A DNA stretch of 50,847 bases from Lachnospiraceae bacterium (GTDB taxonomy: Bacteria; Bacillota; Clostridia; Lachnospirales; Lachnospiraceae), in assembly GCA_021769135.1 (NCBI GenBank), contig JAETTM010000045.1, positions 1 to 50,847 of the forward strand. The letters are read 5' to 3'. Shown here in pieces: positions 26,381-34,179 of the stretch. How positions within the stretch are numbered: the first letter of the stretch is position 1; each line of letters begins with the position of its first letter. A program made the position numbers and the translations under genes. The notes under the pieces were generated by a model. It worked only from the letters and a program-made list of their open reading frames with translations. It was not told where the DNA came from and did not search any database.

Positions 26381-27118
26381 CAGTTCTATTTTATATTGAT
26401 AATAATCAGGGTTGTAAAACATTTCCACATATTCAAAGGGCTTTTCATCTTCGGAACAGGTAATCCGCTTTTTATGAAATACTGCCGTATGGGGAGGAAG
26501 GCCTAAAATATTTAAAATACGTTCCGACGGAATCTTAACTTCCAGCGTCTCCTTCGCCGTAGTAGGGATAATGCCGTTCTCCCGCAGCATCACATACAGC
26601 GACGCATCGGACTTAAAACTTTCCGCCTTCAGCTTCAGCCCGGAAGTTTTTCTGATATAAGCCTTATGAAGCCCCACTACCGTATTCTGCCTGCACCGTT
26701 TCCGCTCAATATAATAAACGGTCTCCTGGGGCCAAAGCCCCAGCTGCTCTGCGATTTCGCCTCTGGGAATCAATTCCCTAAACTCCAAAAGCTCCGAACT
26801 GGCATTTTCCCCATACATGTGTACATCGTCGGTAAAGCTGGTCAATTTTCGCATATCATAAATATGTTTGGAACGGCATACGACAGTACCCTTTTTCCCC
26901 CGGTTTTTCTCTACAATCCCTTCCTGGGCGAGCATCTCCACAGCCCCCCGCACCGTAATCCTGCTAACATCATAAATCCGTTCCAGTTCCGCCTCCGACG
27001 GTATTTTTTCCCCCGGTTTGAATTCACCGCCCTGTATTTTTTTCAGCATGTCCAAATATATCTGGTAATGCAGAGGTACTTTAATCTTTTTGTCAATTGC
27101 AGAATTTGTACTTTTCAT
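26369..27118 (-). CDS. GntR-family regulator with UTRA ligand domain
   Basis: The N-terminal winged helix-turn-helix reads PLHYQIYLDMLKKIQGGEF, IPSEAELERIYDVSRITVR and GIVEKNRGKKGTVV, and a UTRA domain (about residues 90-245) follows, as in the HutC/TreR subfamily. UTRA domains bind sugar phosphates or related effectors. The gene lies immediately upstream of, and in the same direction as, the PTS/amidohydrolase operon, with a terminator between them, and both promoters carry the same AT-rich inverted repeat. It is therefore the probable local repressor, relieved by the phosphorylated PTS substrate or a product. Confidence 0.92.
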   Translation of the reverse strand: MKSTNSAIDKKIKVPLHYQIYLDMLKKIQGGEFKPGEKIPSEAELERIYDVSRITVRGAVEMLAQEGIVEKNRGKKGTVVCRSKHIYDMRKLTSFTDDVHMYGENASSELLEFRELIPRGEIAEQLGLWPQETVYYIERKRCRQNTVVGLHKAYIRKTSGLKLKAESFKSDASLYVMLRENGIIPTTAKETLEVKIPSERILNILGLPPHTAVFHKKRITCSEDEKPFEYVEMFYNPDYYQYKIELRLN

Positions 27119-27232
27119 TTTTCCCCCATTTCCGCGCAGCCGTTACGCATATTGAATTCATAGATGCCGCACAGGCATAAACTGACTTGTATATCGAAAA
27201 TCATCCCCTGGCGCAAACATTTAACGCAAACA

Positions 27233-27245
27233 TTATAACATTATA
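27233..27245. promoter_or_regulatory. Putative GntR operator at its own promoter
   Basis: TTATAACATTATA, the same motif as at 26271-26284 in the other orientation. It overlaps two TATAAT-like -10 boxes on the minus strand, suggesting autorepression. Confidence 0.55.
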
Positions 27246-27337
27246 TTTTAATATTTTCACCTTTTAAAATGGAAAATATTTATTTTTATGCCCTTCCAGC
27301 TCTCCCGGAGTTTTAAAGTTTTGATTTTAATTGATTC

Positions 27338-27564
27338 GTAACAGTTCAGCCCACAATGTCATTTAGTTAATGGTGACGGATGCCGCGGGAATGATAGAAT
27401 CCTCCGTCGCCACGCTCTCGCTCTGGGAAAAACGCAGCGGACACATAAGGCGCTAAAACAAAGCGCCTAAGTGCCGGCGTTTTTCAAAGGGCTCCTTGAG
27501 GATTTTATCATTCTCTCAGCTGGCTAAGGTGTTAACTTAATGGCATTGAAGGCTGAACTGTTAC
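27338..27564. mobile_element. MITE-like palindromic element, 227 bp
   Basis: The terminal inverted repeats start GTAACAGTTCAGCC (27338) and end GGCTGAACTGTTAC (27564). They continue inward with CAATG, CATT and AGTTAA matched on both sides, for about 35 bp with few mismatches. A middle pair GAATGATA..AATCCTC / GAGGATT..TATCATTC and an inner pair AAAAACGC..GGCGC / GCGCC..GCGTTTTT give complementarity across the element. TGATT occurs at or near both flanks and may be a target-site duplication. There is no coding capacity. It lies between gntR and the solute-binding protein gene. The solo end at 12188 supports a repeated family. Confidence 0.75.
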
Positions 27565-27592
27565 TGATTTCCTGTACAGGCCGGACGGCAAC

Positions 27593-27621
27593 TTGAAAAC
27601 GCAGGAAATATATGCTATCCT
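27593..27621 (+). promoter_or_regulatory. Candidate promoter of lipoprotein-kinase unit
   Basis: TTGAAA at 27593-27598, a 17-base spacer, TATCCT at 27616-27621. The leader to the start codon is about 175 bases and contains GCCGGCTTTTTTG near 27663, possibly a weak attenuator. I did not recognise a riboswitch in it. Confidence 0.4.
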
Positions 27622-27801
27622 ATTATAAATAGAAACCTGTTTAGCATCTCTGTACCGCCTGGGCCGGCTTTTTTGTCCTGCCGTTTCAAAGCGCTTGGAA
27701 TCTATCCCCGCGTCGTTTTCCTTGCAAGACGAAATTATTCCAGCGTACCTGGCGATACAGAGCAATTTTTAACCAAGCAAAAAGGAAAGGGGCACAAGAT
27801 T

Positions 27802-29265
27802 ATGATAACTACAGGAAACACCGGAAAAAGGGCCTGTCTGGCGTGTTTGGCCGCGGCATTGATGTTTACTTTTGCGGGGTGCGGGAACAAAAGCCCCCTG
27901 GATCCCAAGAATCCGGTGTCGCTGACTGTGTGGCACTACTATAACGGCTCCCAGCAGGCCGCATTTGACGCGCTGGTGGAAGAATTTAACGACACTGTAG
28001 GCCGGGAAGAGGGCATCTATGTACAGAGTTATTCTCAAGGGTCTGTTTCCGACCTGGAGTCGGCGGTACGGGATGCCATCGACGGCAAAGTGGGCGCAGA
28101 TACCATGCCGGACATCTTTTCCTCCTATGCGGATACCGCCTATGAGGTGGAGCAGGCGGGTGCGCTGGCCAATCTGTCCGACTATCTTGAACAGGAAGAA
28201 CTGGACATGTATGTTGACTCCTACATTGAGGAAGGCCGAATCGCCTCCGATGGTTCGCTCCGGATTTTTCCTACAGCAAAATCTACGGAAATCATGATGG
28301 TAAACGAAACGGACTGGGAACCATTTGCCGTAGCCACCGGCGCTTCTATGGATGATTTGGCGACCGTGGAGGGCGTTACAGCCACCGCGAAGGCCTATTA
28401 TGAGTGGACGGACAGCCTCACCCCCGATGTGCCGGAAGACGGCAAGGCGTTTTATGGAAGGGATGCTTTGGCCAATTACTTTATCATCGGAATGCAGCAG
28501 CTGGGCGTGGAGATTTTTCAGGTTGAAAGCGAAGGGTTTACTTTGAATGTGCCCAGGGAAGAGCTGCACCGCCTGTGGGAGAACTATTATGTTCCCATGG
28601 TCAAGGGATACTTCGGGGCCTATGGCTCCTTTCGCTCGGACGATGTGAAGACCGGGGACATTCTGGCCTATACCGGTTCCACCACCTCCGCCATGTATTT
28701 CCCGGATCAGGTGGAACTCGACAGCGGAACCCATGCTATCGACTATGCCGTGCTCCCCGCTCCCATATTCGAGGGTGGGAAAAACTATGCTGTACAGCAG
28801 GGAGCCGGCATGGTGGTCAGCAAGTCCGACAGACAACACGAATACGCTGCCGTTGAATTCCTGAAATGGTTCACCCAGACGGAAAACAACCTTCGGTTCG
28901 GCTGCGTGTCCGGCTATCTGCCAGTACGGAAGGAAGCTGCCAATGTTCAGAATCTGGAACGGGTCATCGCAAATCAGGGCCTGTCGGTGGTGCCCAAGAC
29001 CTATGACTGCCTGACTAGCATTTTCAACGAAATGGATGGGATGACCCTCTATACTAACAAAAGTTTCCAAAACGGTTCCGCAGCGCGAAAGGTATTGGAA
29101 TACAATCTGGCAGACCGGGCAGCTGAGGACCGGGCGGCAGTAGCGGCAGCCCTGGCCCGGGGGGAAAGCCTTGATGAGGCATCCGCCCCCTATGTGACAG
29201 ATGAGGCCTTTGAAAACTGGTACAATTCTTTCTGCGATGCGCTGAACGCTGCAATTGATGGGTAA
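27802..29265 (+). CDS. Extracellular solute-binding lipoprotein adjacent to hybrid kinase
   Basis: A 487-residue family 1-type solute-binding protein. The signal peptide ends in a lipobox (FAG-Cys27), so it is membrane-tethered outside the cell. VSLTVWHYYNGSQQAAFDAL begins the mature domain, in the style of sugar-binding components, and GAGMVVSKS and AVEFLKWFTQ are typical of the C-lobe. I start at ATG 27802 with GGGG upstream. There are no ABC permease or ATPase genes nearby. The hybrid histidine kinase begins 8 bases before this gene's stop codon. I infer that it delivers a ligand to that kinase and does not feed a transporter, though orphan transport use is possible. Confidence 0.9.
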   Translation: MITTGNTGKRACLACLAAALMFTFAGCGNKSPLDPKNPVSLTVWHYYNGSQQAAFDALVEEFNDTVGREEGIYVQSYSQGSVSDLESAVRDAIDGKVGADTMPDIFSSYADTAYEVEQAGALANLSDYLEQEELDMYVDSYIEEGRIASDGSLRIFPTAKSTEIMMVNETDWEPFAVATGASMDDLATVEGVTATAKAYYEWTDSLTPDVPEDGKAFYGRDALANYFIIGMQQLGVEIFQVESEGFTLNVPREELHRLWENYYVPMVKGYFGAYGSFRSDDVKTGDILAYTGSTTSAMYFPDQVELDSGTHAIDYAVLPAPIFEGGKNYAVQQGAGMVVSKSDRQHEYAAVEFLKWFTQTENNLRFGCVSGYLPVRKEAANVQNLERVIANQGLSVVPKTYDCLTSIFNEMDGMTLYTNKSFQNGSAARKVLEYNLADRAAEDRAAVAAALARGESLDEASAPYVTDEAFENWYNSFCDALNAAIDG

Positions 29266-32200
29266 AGATGCTATGAAAGGTAATAGTCGAAACAAAAAAA
29301 AATCATCAATTTTCCGTATGTTCCTCTTCCCGTTAATCGGCATAATGCTGCTGCAGAGCGCCATTACCATCGGCACATTGGTGTTTAGGCGGACCACGAA
29401 AACCCTGGAGGAGTATTCCGCCAATATGATAAGCCGTCTGGTGGAAAACCGGGGAGTGATTCTGCAAAGCGATATGAACCAGCGTTGGGCCTCCATCCAC
29501 AGTCAGGAAGACAGGATTGACAGCATCTTGAGGCAGTACCTGGACATCAGGGAAGAGGAACTGGACGTTCTTCTGCGTTCCGATGAAATGAAGCAGGAGT
29601 TATTGGAACTGCTGTTTCCGGAGTGTTTGGATATCCTGCAAAATAATTCCACCACGGGAGTCTTCTTTATTTTGACCGGATCGGATATACAGAATCCAGA
29701 TGAGTTTGACGGGTTTTTTATCCGGGATTCCGACCCAAACACAAACCCTGCCAATTACACAGATTTACTGCTGGAACGGGGCAGCAAGGAACTGTCCCGG
29801 GCCTGGAACATCCCGTTAGACACCCACTGGACTACCCGGTTTCATATGGACGGCCAGGGGAAAAATCAGGCTGATTGTTATTTTTACGAGCCTTGGCAGG
29901 CCGGCATGGACTATCCGGACGCGGACACGTCGGATTTGGGCTACTGGGCCATGCCTTTCCGCCTGGAAAAGGACAGCACAGACTCCCATGAAATGATTAC
30001 ATATTCCCTGCCTCTGCGGTATAAGGGAAAGACTTACGGCGTGCTGGGGATAGAAATCTCCAGCAGGATTTTGTACAACTACTTTCCCGTGGCAGAACTG
30101 AACGATTCCCAGCAATCGGGGTATCTGCTGGCTGTCAGAAAGGAGGACGGCGGTTATACGCCTTTAGTAGGCAAGGGAATCCTTTATGATTTGATTCGGC
30201 CCATGGAGGGCGGATTCGATTTAGATGAAACGGATTACCGGCAGCTTTACCGAGTACGGAATGCCAAGTTGAATGGCCAGGGCATCTATGCCGTGGCGTA
30301 TCCCCTGAAACTGTACAGCAACCATGTACCCTATGACAATACGGAATGGGTGCTTTTGGGGCTGGATACGGAAGAAGACTTGTTCGGCATGAGCCGCCAG
30401 CTATATATCTGGATAGTTATTGCTGTCCTAATCGGCCTGAGTTTCGGCGTAATAGGAATCTATCTGGCTGTGAGGCATCTGACCAAACCGGTTCAGCGGC
30501 TGATGGATTGCATCAGCAGGGGGCGGGCGGGCCTTCAAAACTACAAGCTTTCCAATATTCTGGAGGTTGATGCTCTCTACGATGTAGTAGTCGGCCTGAC
30601 GGAGCAGCAGAAGAAAGCGGAAAATATTCTCCTGGAGGAGAAAGAGCGCTATAAAGTGGCCCTTGAATCCTCAAAAGATTGCTTTTTTTCTTATGATTTG
30701 CAAAGCCAGATGCTGGATATTGTCAATGACCCCATGAGCGGGCAAAGGCTGTGCCCTAAAACGGAAATATGTTTTATTAACCCCGAGTATATCTATGAAG
30801 ATGATAGGGCGGGGGCTGTGGAGGCCGTGCAGAGGGATCCGGATAATCCGTATGCGGAATTCCGGCTGTGCTGGCCAAAGGCAGCGGAGTTCGTCTGGAT
30901 TGCCCTGTCGGGCAAGACGGTCCACAATACGGATGGGCAACGGTGGAAGCTGGTGGGAAGTATCCGCAACATCCAGGAGCAGAAGGAGAAGGAGGCTGAG
31001 CAGCGCAGGAAAAGCACAATGGACGGCATCACAGGGCTCTATAGTTTCGGGGCAGGCATGGAACAGCTGATTGGATACCGGAAGAACCAGCCGGAGGGCG
31101 TGCTGTCCTGCCTGTACGTAGGGCAGCTGAAACAGACCAACGAGAAAAACGGCATTGTCTTCGGAGACATGATTCTGGAAGAACTGGGCATTATGATTCG
31201 GGAAAGCTGCCGGGAACTTACCGAGCAGACTGGTTGCCGAACGGTCGCCCTGCGCCTGAACCGGGATGAGTTCGTCCTGTGGCTGGAAAGCTGTACCAAA
31301 ATACAGGCTGCGGAGTTTACAGGATGTCTGCTGAAAAAAGCGGCGGCGCGCTTTGGGAATGAGACCTTCCGCATTCAAATGTGTGCCGGCCTGGCACTGG
31401 GAGAGCAGGAACGAAGCACGGAACAGCTAATCAGGATGGCAAAACTGGCGCGGAGCCTTATTCATCCCGGAGCCAGGGAACAGTTGCTTTTTTATGATGC
31501 AATTCCCTCTAAGGAATGTGCTGCCCTGCCCCCGCTTCAGGAACAGGAAAGCAGTTTGCTGGGTTACGGGGAGGACACGAGTCTGGTGTCGGTAGCCTTA
31601 AACCTATTTGGCAAGGGGGGCGACTTCGATGCGCAGATGATGCTGATGATTAGGAAAATCGGGCGGTACTACAATGCCTGCAGCGTGTTGGTTTCCCTGC
31701 TGCAGGCGGATTTCAACTCCAACTATTTGAATTATCAGTGGCACCAGTCGGGGGAAACTGATGCAAACAACGTCATAAAATACACCAATGCGGAAAAGAA
31801 TGACTTTTTACGCTGGCTGGGCCAGGACGAAGTTCGGTATTTCTCTCCGGAGGACAGCGGCCAGGAAGTTCTTCAGCGTTTCCTGAATATCTCTCCGGGC
31901 CAGGAAGGAATTGTGCTGCCCATGTACGACAGCGGCAACTATATGGGTAACGTCTGCATTTTGGGCATGCCGAAAAACCGTCTGGAAGAACCCGACGAGT
32001 ATCAAAATCTGGCAGAACTGGGCCAGGTCATCCAGGGCCAGCTCAACCAACAGCAGCATGATACTGCAAGCAAGGCGAAATCCGAATTCCTTTCCCGCAT
32101 GAGCCATGAAATCCGCACGCCCATGAACGGCATCATCGGTATGACTTCCATTGCCCTTCAGAAAGGACAGAATCAGGAGCGGATTCTGGACTGCCTGCAA

Positions 32201-33196
32201 AAGATTCAGTCCTCTTCCAATTATCTGCTGGGGCTCATCAATGACATTCTGGATATGTCCAAAATCGAAAGCGGCAAAATGAAGCTGGATTCTGTGAACT
32301 TTGATTTATATGAGATGCTTGACACTATCCGGGAACTGATTATGCCCCAGGCTACGGAAAAGAAAATTGAATTTGTGCAGGATATCACCCTGACTCACCG
32401 ATGGTTCATGGCGGACAGGATGCGAATTAGCCAGGTGCTGATTAATTTGCTGGGCAATGCGGTAAAGTTCACCCCTGAAGGGGGCCGGGTTACCTTGGGC
32501 GTAAAGGAGTCCGATGCAGCGGAAGATGTGCCCGTCATCAGCTTTATGGTACAAGATACCGGCATCGGCATCGCTAAAGAAGAGCAGGAGCGTGTCTTCC
32601 GTTCCTTTGAACAAGCCGGAGCGAACTCATCCAAGCAACAGGGAACCGGCCTTGGCCTTTCCATCAGCAGCCGTCTGGTACAGATGATGGGGAGCAGCAT
32701 CCGGCTGGAGAGCGCGCCTGAAAAGGGCAGTACATTCAGCTTTGCCGTTCCTCTGGCGCTGGGTGAAGAGGAAGAAAGCAGAACCAATGCGGAGAATCTT
32801 TCCTTCGAAGGGTACCGCATTTTGGTAGTGGAGGACAACGAGCTGAACGCCGAAATTGCGCAGTGCCTGCTGGAAGAGCGCAATTTTGAGGTGGAATGCG
32901 TCCATGACGGCGCTCAGGCGGTGGAACGCATTCGCACGACAAAGCCGGGAACCTATGATGTGATTTTGATGGACATTATGATGCCGGTAATGGACGGTCT
33001 GGAAGCTACCCGCATCATCCGAAGCATGGAGCGGGAGGATTGCCATACTATACCTATTATCGCCATGTCGGCAAACGCTTTTGACGATGATTTGAAGAAG
33101 TCAGTGGAATGCGGCATGAATGGCCACTTGTCCAAGCCGGTGGAGGTTGACAAACTGTATCAGACCCTGAGCGAGGTACTCCGTGTTTACATGTAA
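29258..33196 (+). CDS. Large hybrid sensor histidine kinase with degenerate GGDEF and receiver domain
   Basis: A 1312-residue protein with, in order: membrane segment (about 20-42), extracytoplasmic sensor of about 330 residues, second membrane segment (382-404), HAMP-like and PAS-like region (to about 570), a GGDEF-like domain whose signature reads RLNRDEF (Asp670, Glu671) and so lacks both glycines, a further GAF-like region, the H-box SHEIRTPMNG with His950, an ATPase domain (GTGLGLSISSRL), and a receiver with VVEDNE and phosphoacceptor Asp1239. It overlaps the lipoprotein gene. ATG 29258 is chosen, and ATG 29273 is possible. Having no DNA-binding output, it must pass signals through a separate phosphotransfer or regulator, not present here. 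Confidence 0.92.
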   Translation: MGKDAMKGNSRNKKKSSIFRMFLFPLIGIMLLQSAITIGTLVFRRTTKTLEEYSANMISRLVENRGVILQSDMNQRWASIHSQEDRIDSILRQYLDIREEELDVLLRSDEMKQELLELLFPECLDILQNNSTTGVFFILTGSDIQNPDEFDGFFIRDSDPNTNPANYTDLLLERGSKELSRAWNIPLDTHWTTRFHMDGQGKNQADCYFYEPWQAGMDYPDADTSDLGYWAMPFRLEKDSTDSHEMITYSLPLRYKGKTYGVLGIEISSRILYNYFPVAELNDSQQSGYLLAVRKEDGGYTPLVGKGILYDLIRPMEGGFDLDETDYRQLYRVRNAKLNGQGIYAVAYPLKLYSNHVPYDNTEWVLLGLDTEEDLFGMSRQLYIWIVIAVLIGLSFGVIGIYLAVRHLTKPVQRLMDCISRGRAGLQNYKLSNILEVDALYDVVVGLTEQQKKAENILLEEKERYKVALESSKDCFFSYDLQSQMLDIVNDPMSGQRLCPKTEICFINPEYIYEDDRAGAVEAVQRDPDNPYAEFRLCWPKAAEFVWIALSGKTVHNTDGQRWKLVGSIRNIQEQKEKEAEQRRKSTMDGITGLYSFGAGMEQLIGYRKNQPEGVLSCLYVGQLKQTNEKNGIVFGDMILEELGIMIRESCRELTEQTGCRTVALRLNRDEFVLWLESCTKIQAAEFTGCLLKKAAARFGNETFRIQMCAGLALGEQERSTEQLIRMAKLARSLIHPGAREQLLFYDAIPSKECAALPPLQEQESSLLGYGEDTSLVSVALNLFGKGGDFDAQMMLMIRKIGRYYNACSVLVSLLQADFNSNYLNYQWHQSGETDANNVIKYTNAEKNDFLRWLGQDEVRYFSPEDSGQEVLQRFLNISPGQEGIVLPMYDSGNYMGNVCILGMPKNRLEEPDEYQNLAELGQVIQGQLNQQQHDTASKAKSEFLSRMSHEIRTPMNGIIGMTSIALQKGQNQERILDCLQKIQSSSNYLLGLINDILDMSKIESGKMKLDSVNFDLYEMLDTIRELIMPQATEKKIEFVQDITLTHRWFMADRMRISQVLINLLGNAVKFTPEGGRVTLGVKESDAAEDVPVISFMVQDTGIGIAKEEQERVFRSFEQAGANSSKQQGTGLGLSISSRLVQMMGSSIRLESAPEKGSTFSFAVPLALGEEEESRTNAENLSFEGYRILVVEDNELNAEIAQCLLEERNFEVECVHDGAQAVERIRTTKPGTYDVILMDIMMPVMDGLEATRIIRSMEREDCHTIPIIAMSANAFDDDLKKSVECGMNGHLSKPVEVDKLYQTLSEVLRVYM

Positions 33197-33243
33197 ACCG
33201 CAAAAAACAACCTTTAAAGAAGCTTAAAACAGAATCCCTTCTG

Positions 33244-33594
33244 CCGTTTCTTTATTTTCAAACGGCCCAGGCAGCGGATGGATACCCCTCCAAATTCGCT
33301 TTTTTCACATAGTCCGTTAAATCTTCACGAACCGGCTGCTGCACAAAAATATTGTTGTAGAACCGGGCATCCCCATGGAGAATCGTCATAAAGCCCGCCA
33401 CTTCCGTCCTGTGGGGAACATGGTACGGCCTGTATCGGTTGGACGCAAGGATGCCGGTGCCGTTGTCGGTGCTATCCCCCACCCAGGTAAAAGAGCCTGC
33501 AATCAAATTATGCACCAATGCAGTTCCCTGGGAAGGGGTTTTCCTTTGTGCCATCGCCATTTCTTGCTGCTTTTGCTGAAACATAATACTTCAT
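33244..33594 (-). pseudogene. Decayed, internally deleted copy of the GH120 gene
   Basis: The start region (KYYVSAKAARNGDGTKENPF from ATG 33594), an internal block (TALVHNLIAGSFTWVG, RTEVAGFMTILHGDARFYNN, EDLTDYVKKANLE) and a few C-terminal bases match the gene at 34180-36186 at about 90% nucleotide identity by eye. Two large deletions join these blocks, one of about 1.2 kb and one of about 0.4 kb. A degraded copy of the downstream terminator is at 33202-33222. The open frame of 108 codons is therefore a chimera of fragments, not a functional gene. Confidence 0.88.
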
Positions 33595-33693
33595 TCCGCG
33601 TCTCCTTTCTTTCACATGTGATAGTGATTGCAAAAAGCCTGGGCTGTGAGAATATTCTGGCCATATATTGCTATCCAAGAGAAGGGGCACTTT

Positions 33694-33757
33694 ATGAATC
33701 CGTTTTATGAACAGCAAGCAGGGATATTTCGTACTTTCATTGTCAGGAATTTTTCCC
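33694..33757 (+). pseudogene. Truncated 5' end of a duplicated AraC-family gene
   Basis: ATG 33694 and the following 21 codons (MNPFYEQQAG then FRTFIVRNFS) repeat the start of the AraC gene at 36562, including its upstream AGAAGGGGCAC. Similarity stops at about 33757. With the fragment at 33244-33594 it preserves the divergent layout of the intact locus, proving a segment duplication. Confidence 0.85.
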
Positions 33758-33808
33758 GGTCATTTATTATAACATAAAGCATATGGGAAATGTAGGTAAA
33801 CTTATAGC

Positions 33809-33837
33809 TTGACGCAAACCCATGCTAATGCTAAAAT
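33809..33837 (+). promoter_or_regulatory. Promoter of second rubredoxin gene
   Basis: TTGACG at 33809-33814, a 17-base spacer, TAAAAT at 33832-33837, then a leader of about 40 bases. Confidence 0.65.
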
Positions 33838-33883
33838 ATTTACAGCTTTTAAATTTTACATAATATGGAAGGAGATTATCGAA

Positions 33884-34057
33884 ATGAAAAAATATTTTTG
33901 CAATCCTTGCGGCTACACATATGACCCTGCAAAAGGCGACCCGGAACATGGAATCAAACCGGGAACAGCATTTGAAGACCTTCCCGATGATTGGGTATGC
34001 CCTGTTTGCGGCATTGACAAGAGTATGTTCCAGCCGTGCATTGACAACTACAACTAA
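33884..34057 (+). CDS. Rubredoxin (57 aa)
   Basis: The protein carries iron-binding knuckles CNPCGYTYD and CPVCGI around [14 protein letters not shown], as in typical 52-57-residue clostridial rubredoxins. ATG 33884 follows AAGGAGATTATCGAA. It has its own promoter and a strong bidirectional terminator at 34095-34157, so it is monocistronic. It sits between the decayed and intact copies of the xylosidase locus. Unlike the rubredoxin at 7299 it has no redox partner gene beside it, so its electron acceptor cannot be inferred. Confidence 0.94.
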   Translation: MKKYFCNPCGYTYDPAKGDPEHGIKPGTAFEDLPDDWVCPVCGIDKSMFQPCIDNYN

Positions 34058-34094
34058 ACAAACCCAAATATATGTTTTTTAAATGCATCGCAAA

Positions 34095-34157
34095 AACAAC
34101 CTTAAAGGAAGCGATACCTGTCAGATACCGCATATTCCCTTTAAGGTTGTTTTTTTA
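34095..34157. terminator. Bidirectional terminator between rubredoxin and GH120 genes
   Basis: AACAACCTTAAAGG (34095-34108) pairs perfectly with CCTTTAAGGTTGTT (34138-34151), followed by TTTTTT on the plus strand and preceded by AAAAA, giving a T-tract on the minus strand. Confidence 0.85.
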
Positions 34158-34179
34158 CCTTAAAACATCTTAATACATC

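Noticed and set aside
27600-27800. Possible riboswitch in the leader of the solute-binding lipoprotein
   Set aside because: I compared by eye with the c-di-GMP (GEMM) consensus and found no match; GCCGGCTTTTTT has only a weak stem.
27769-29496. 575-codon ORF antisense to the solute-binding lipoprotein
   Set aside because: The opposite strand has a lipobox, family motifs and coupling to the kinase; the antisense product resembles nothing.
33258-33584. 108-codon ORF as an independent gene
   Set aside because: It is made of joined fragments of the intact GH120 gene at 34180-36186.
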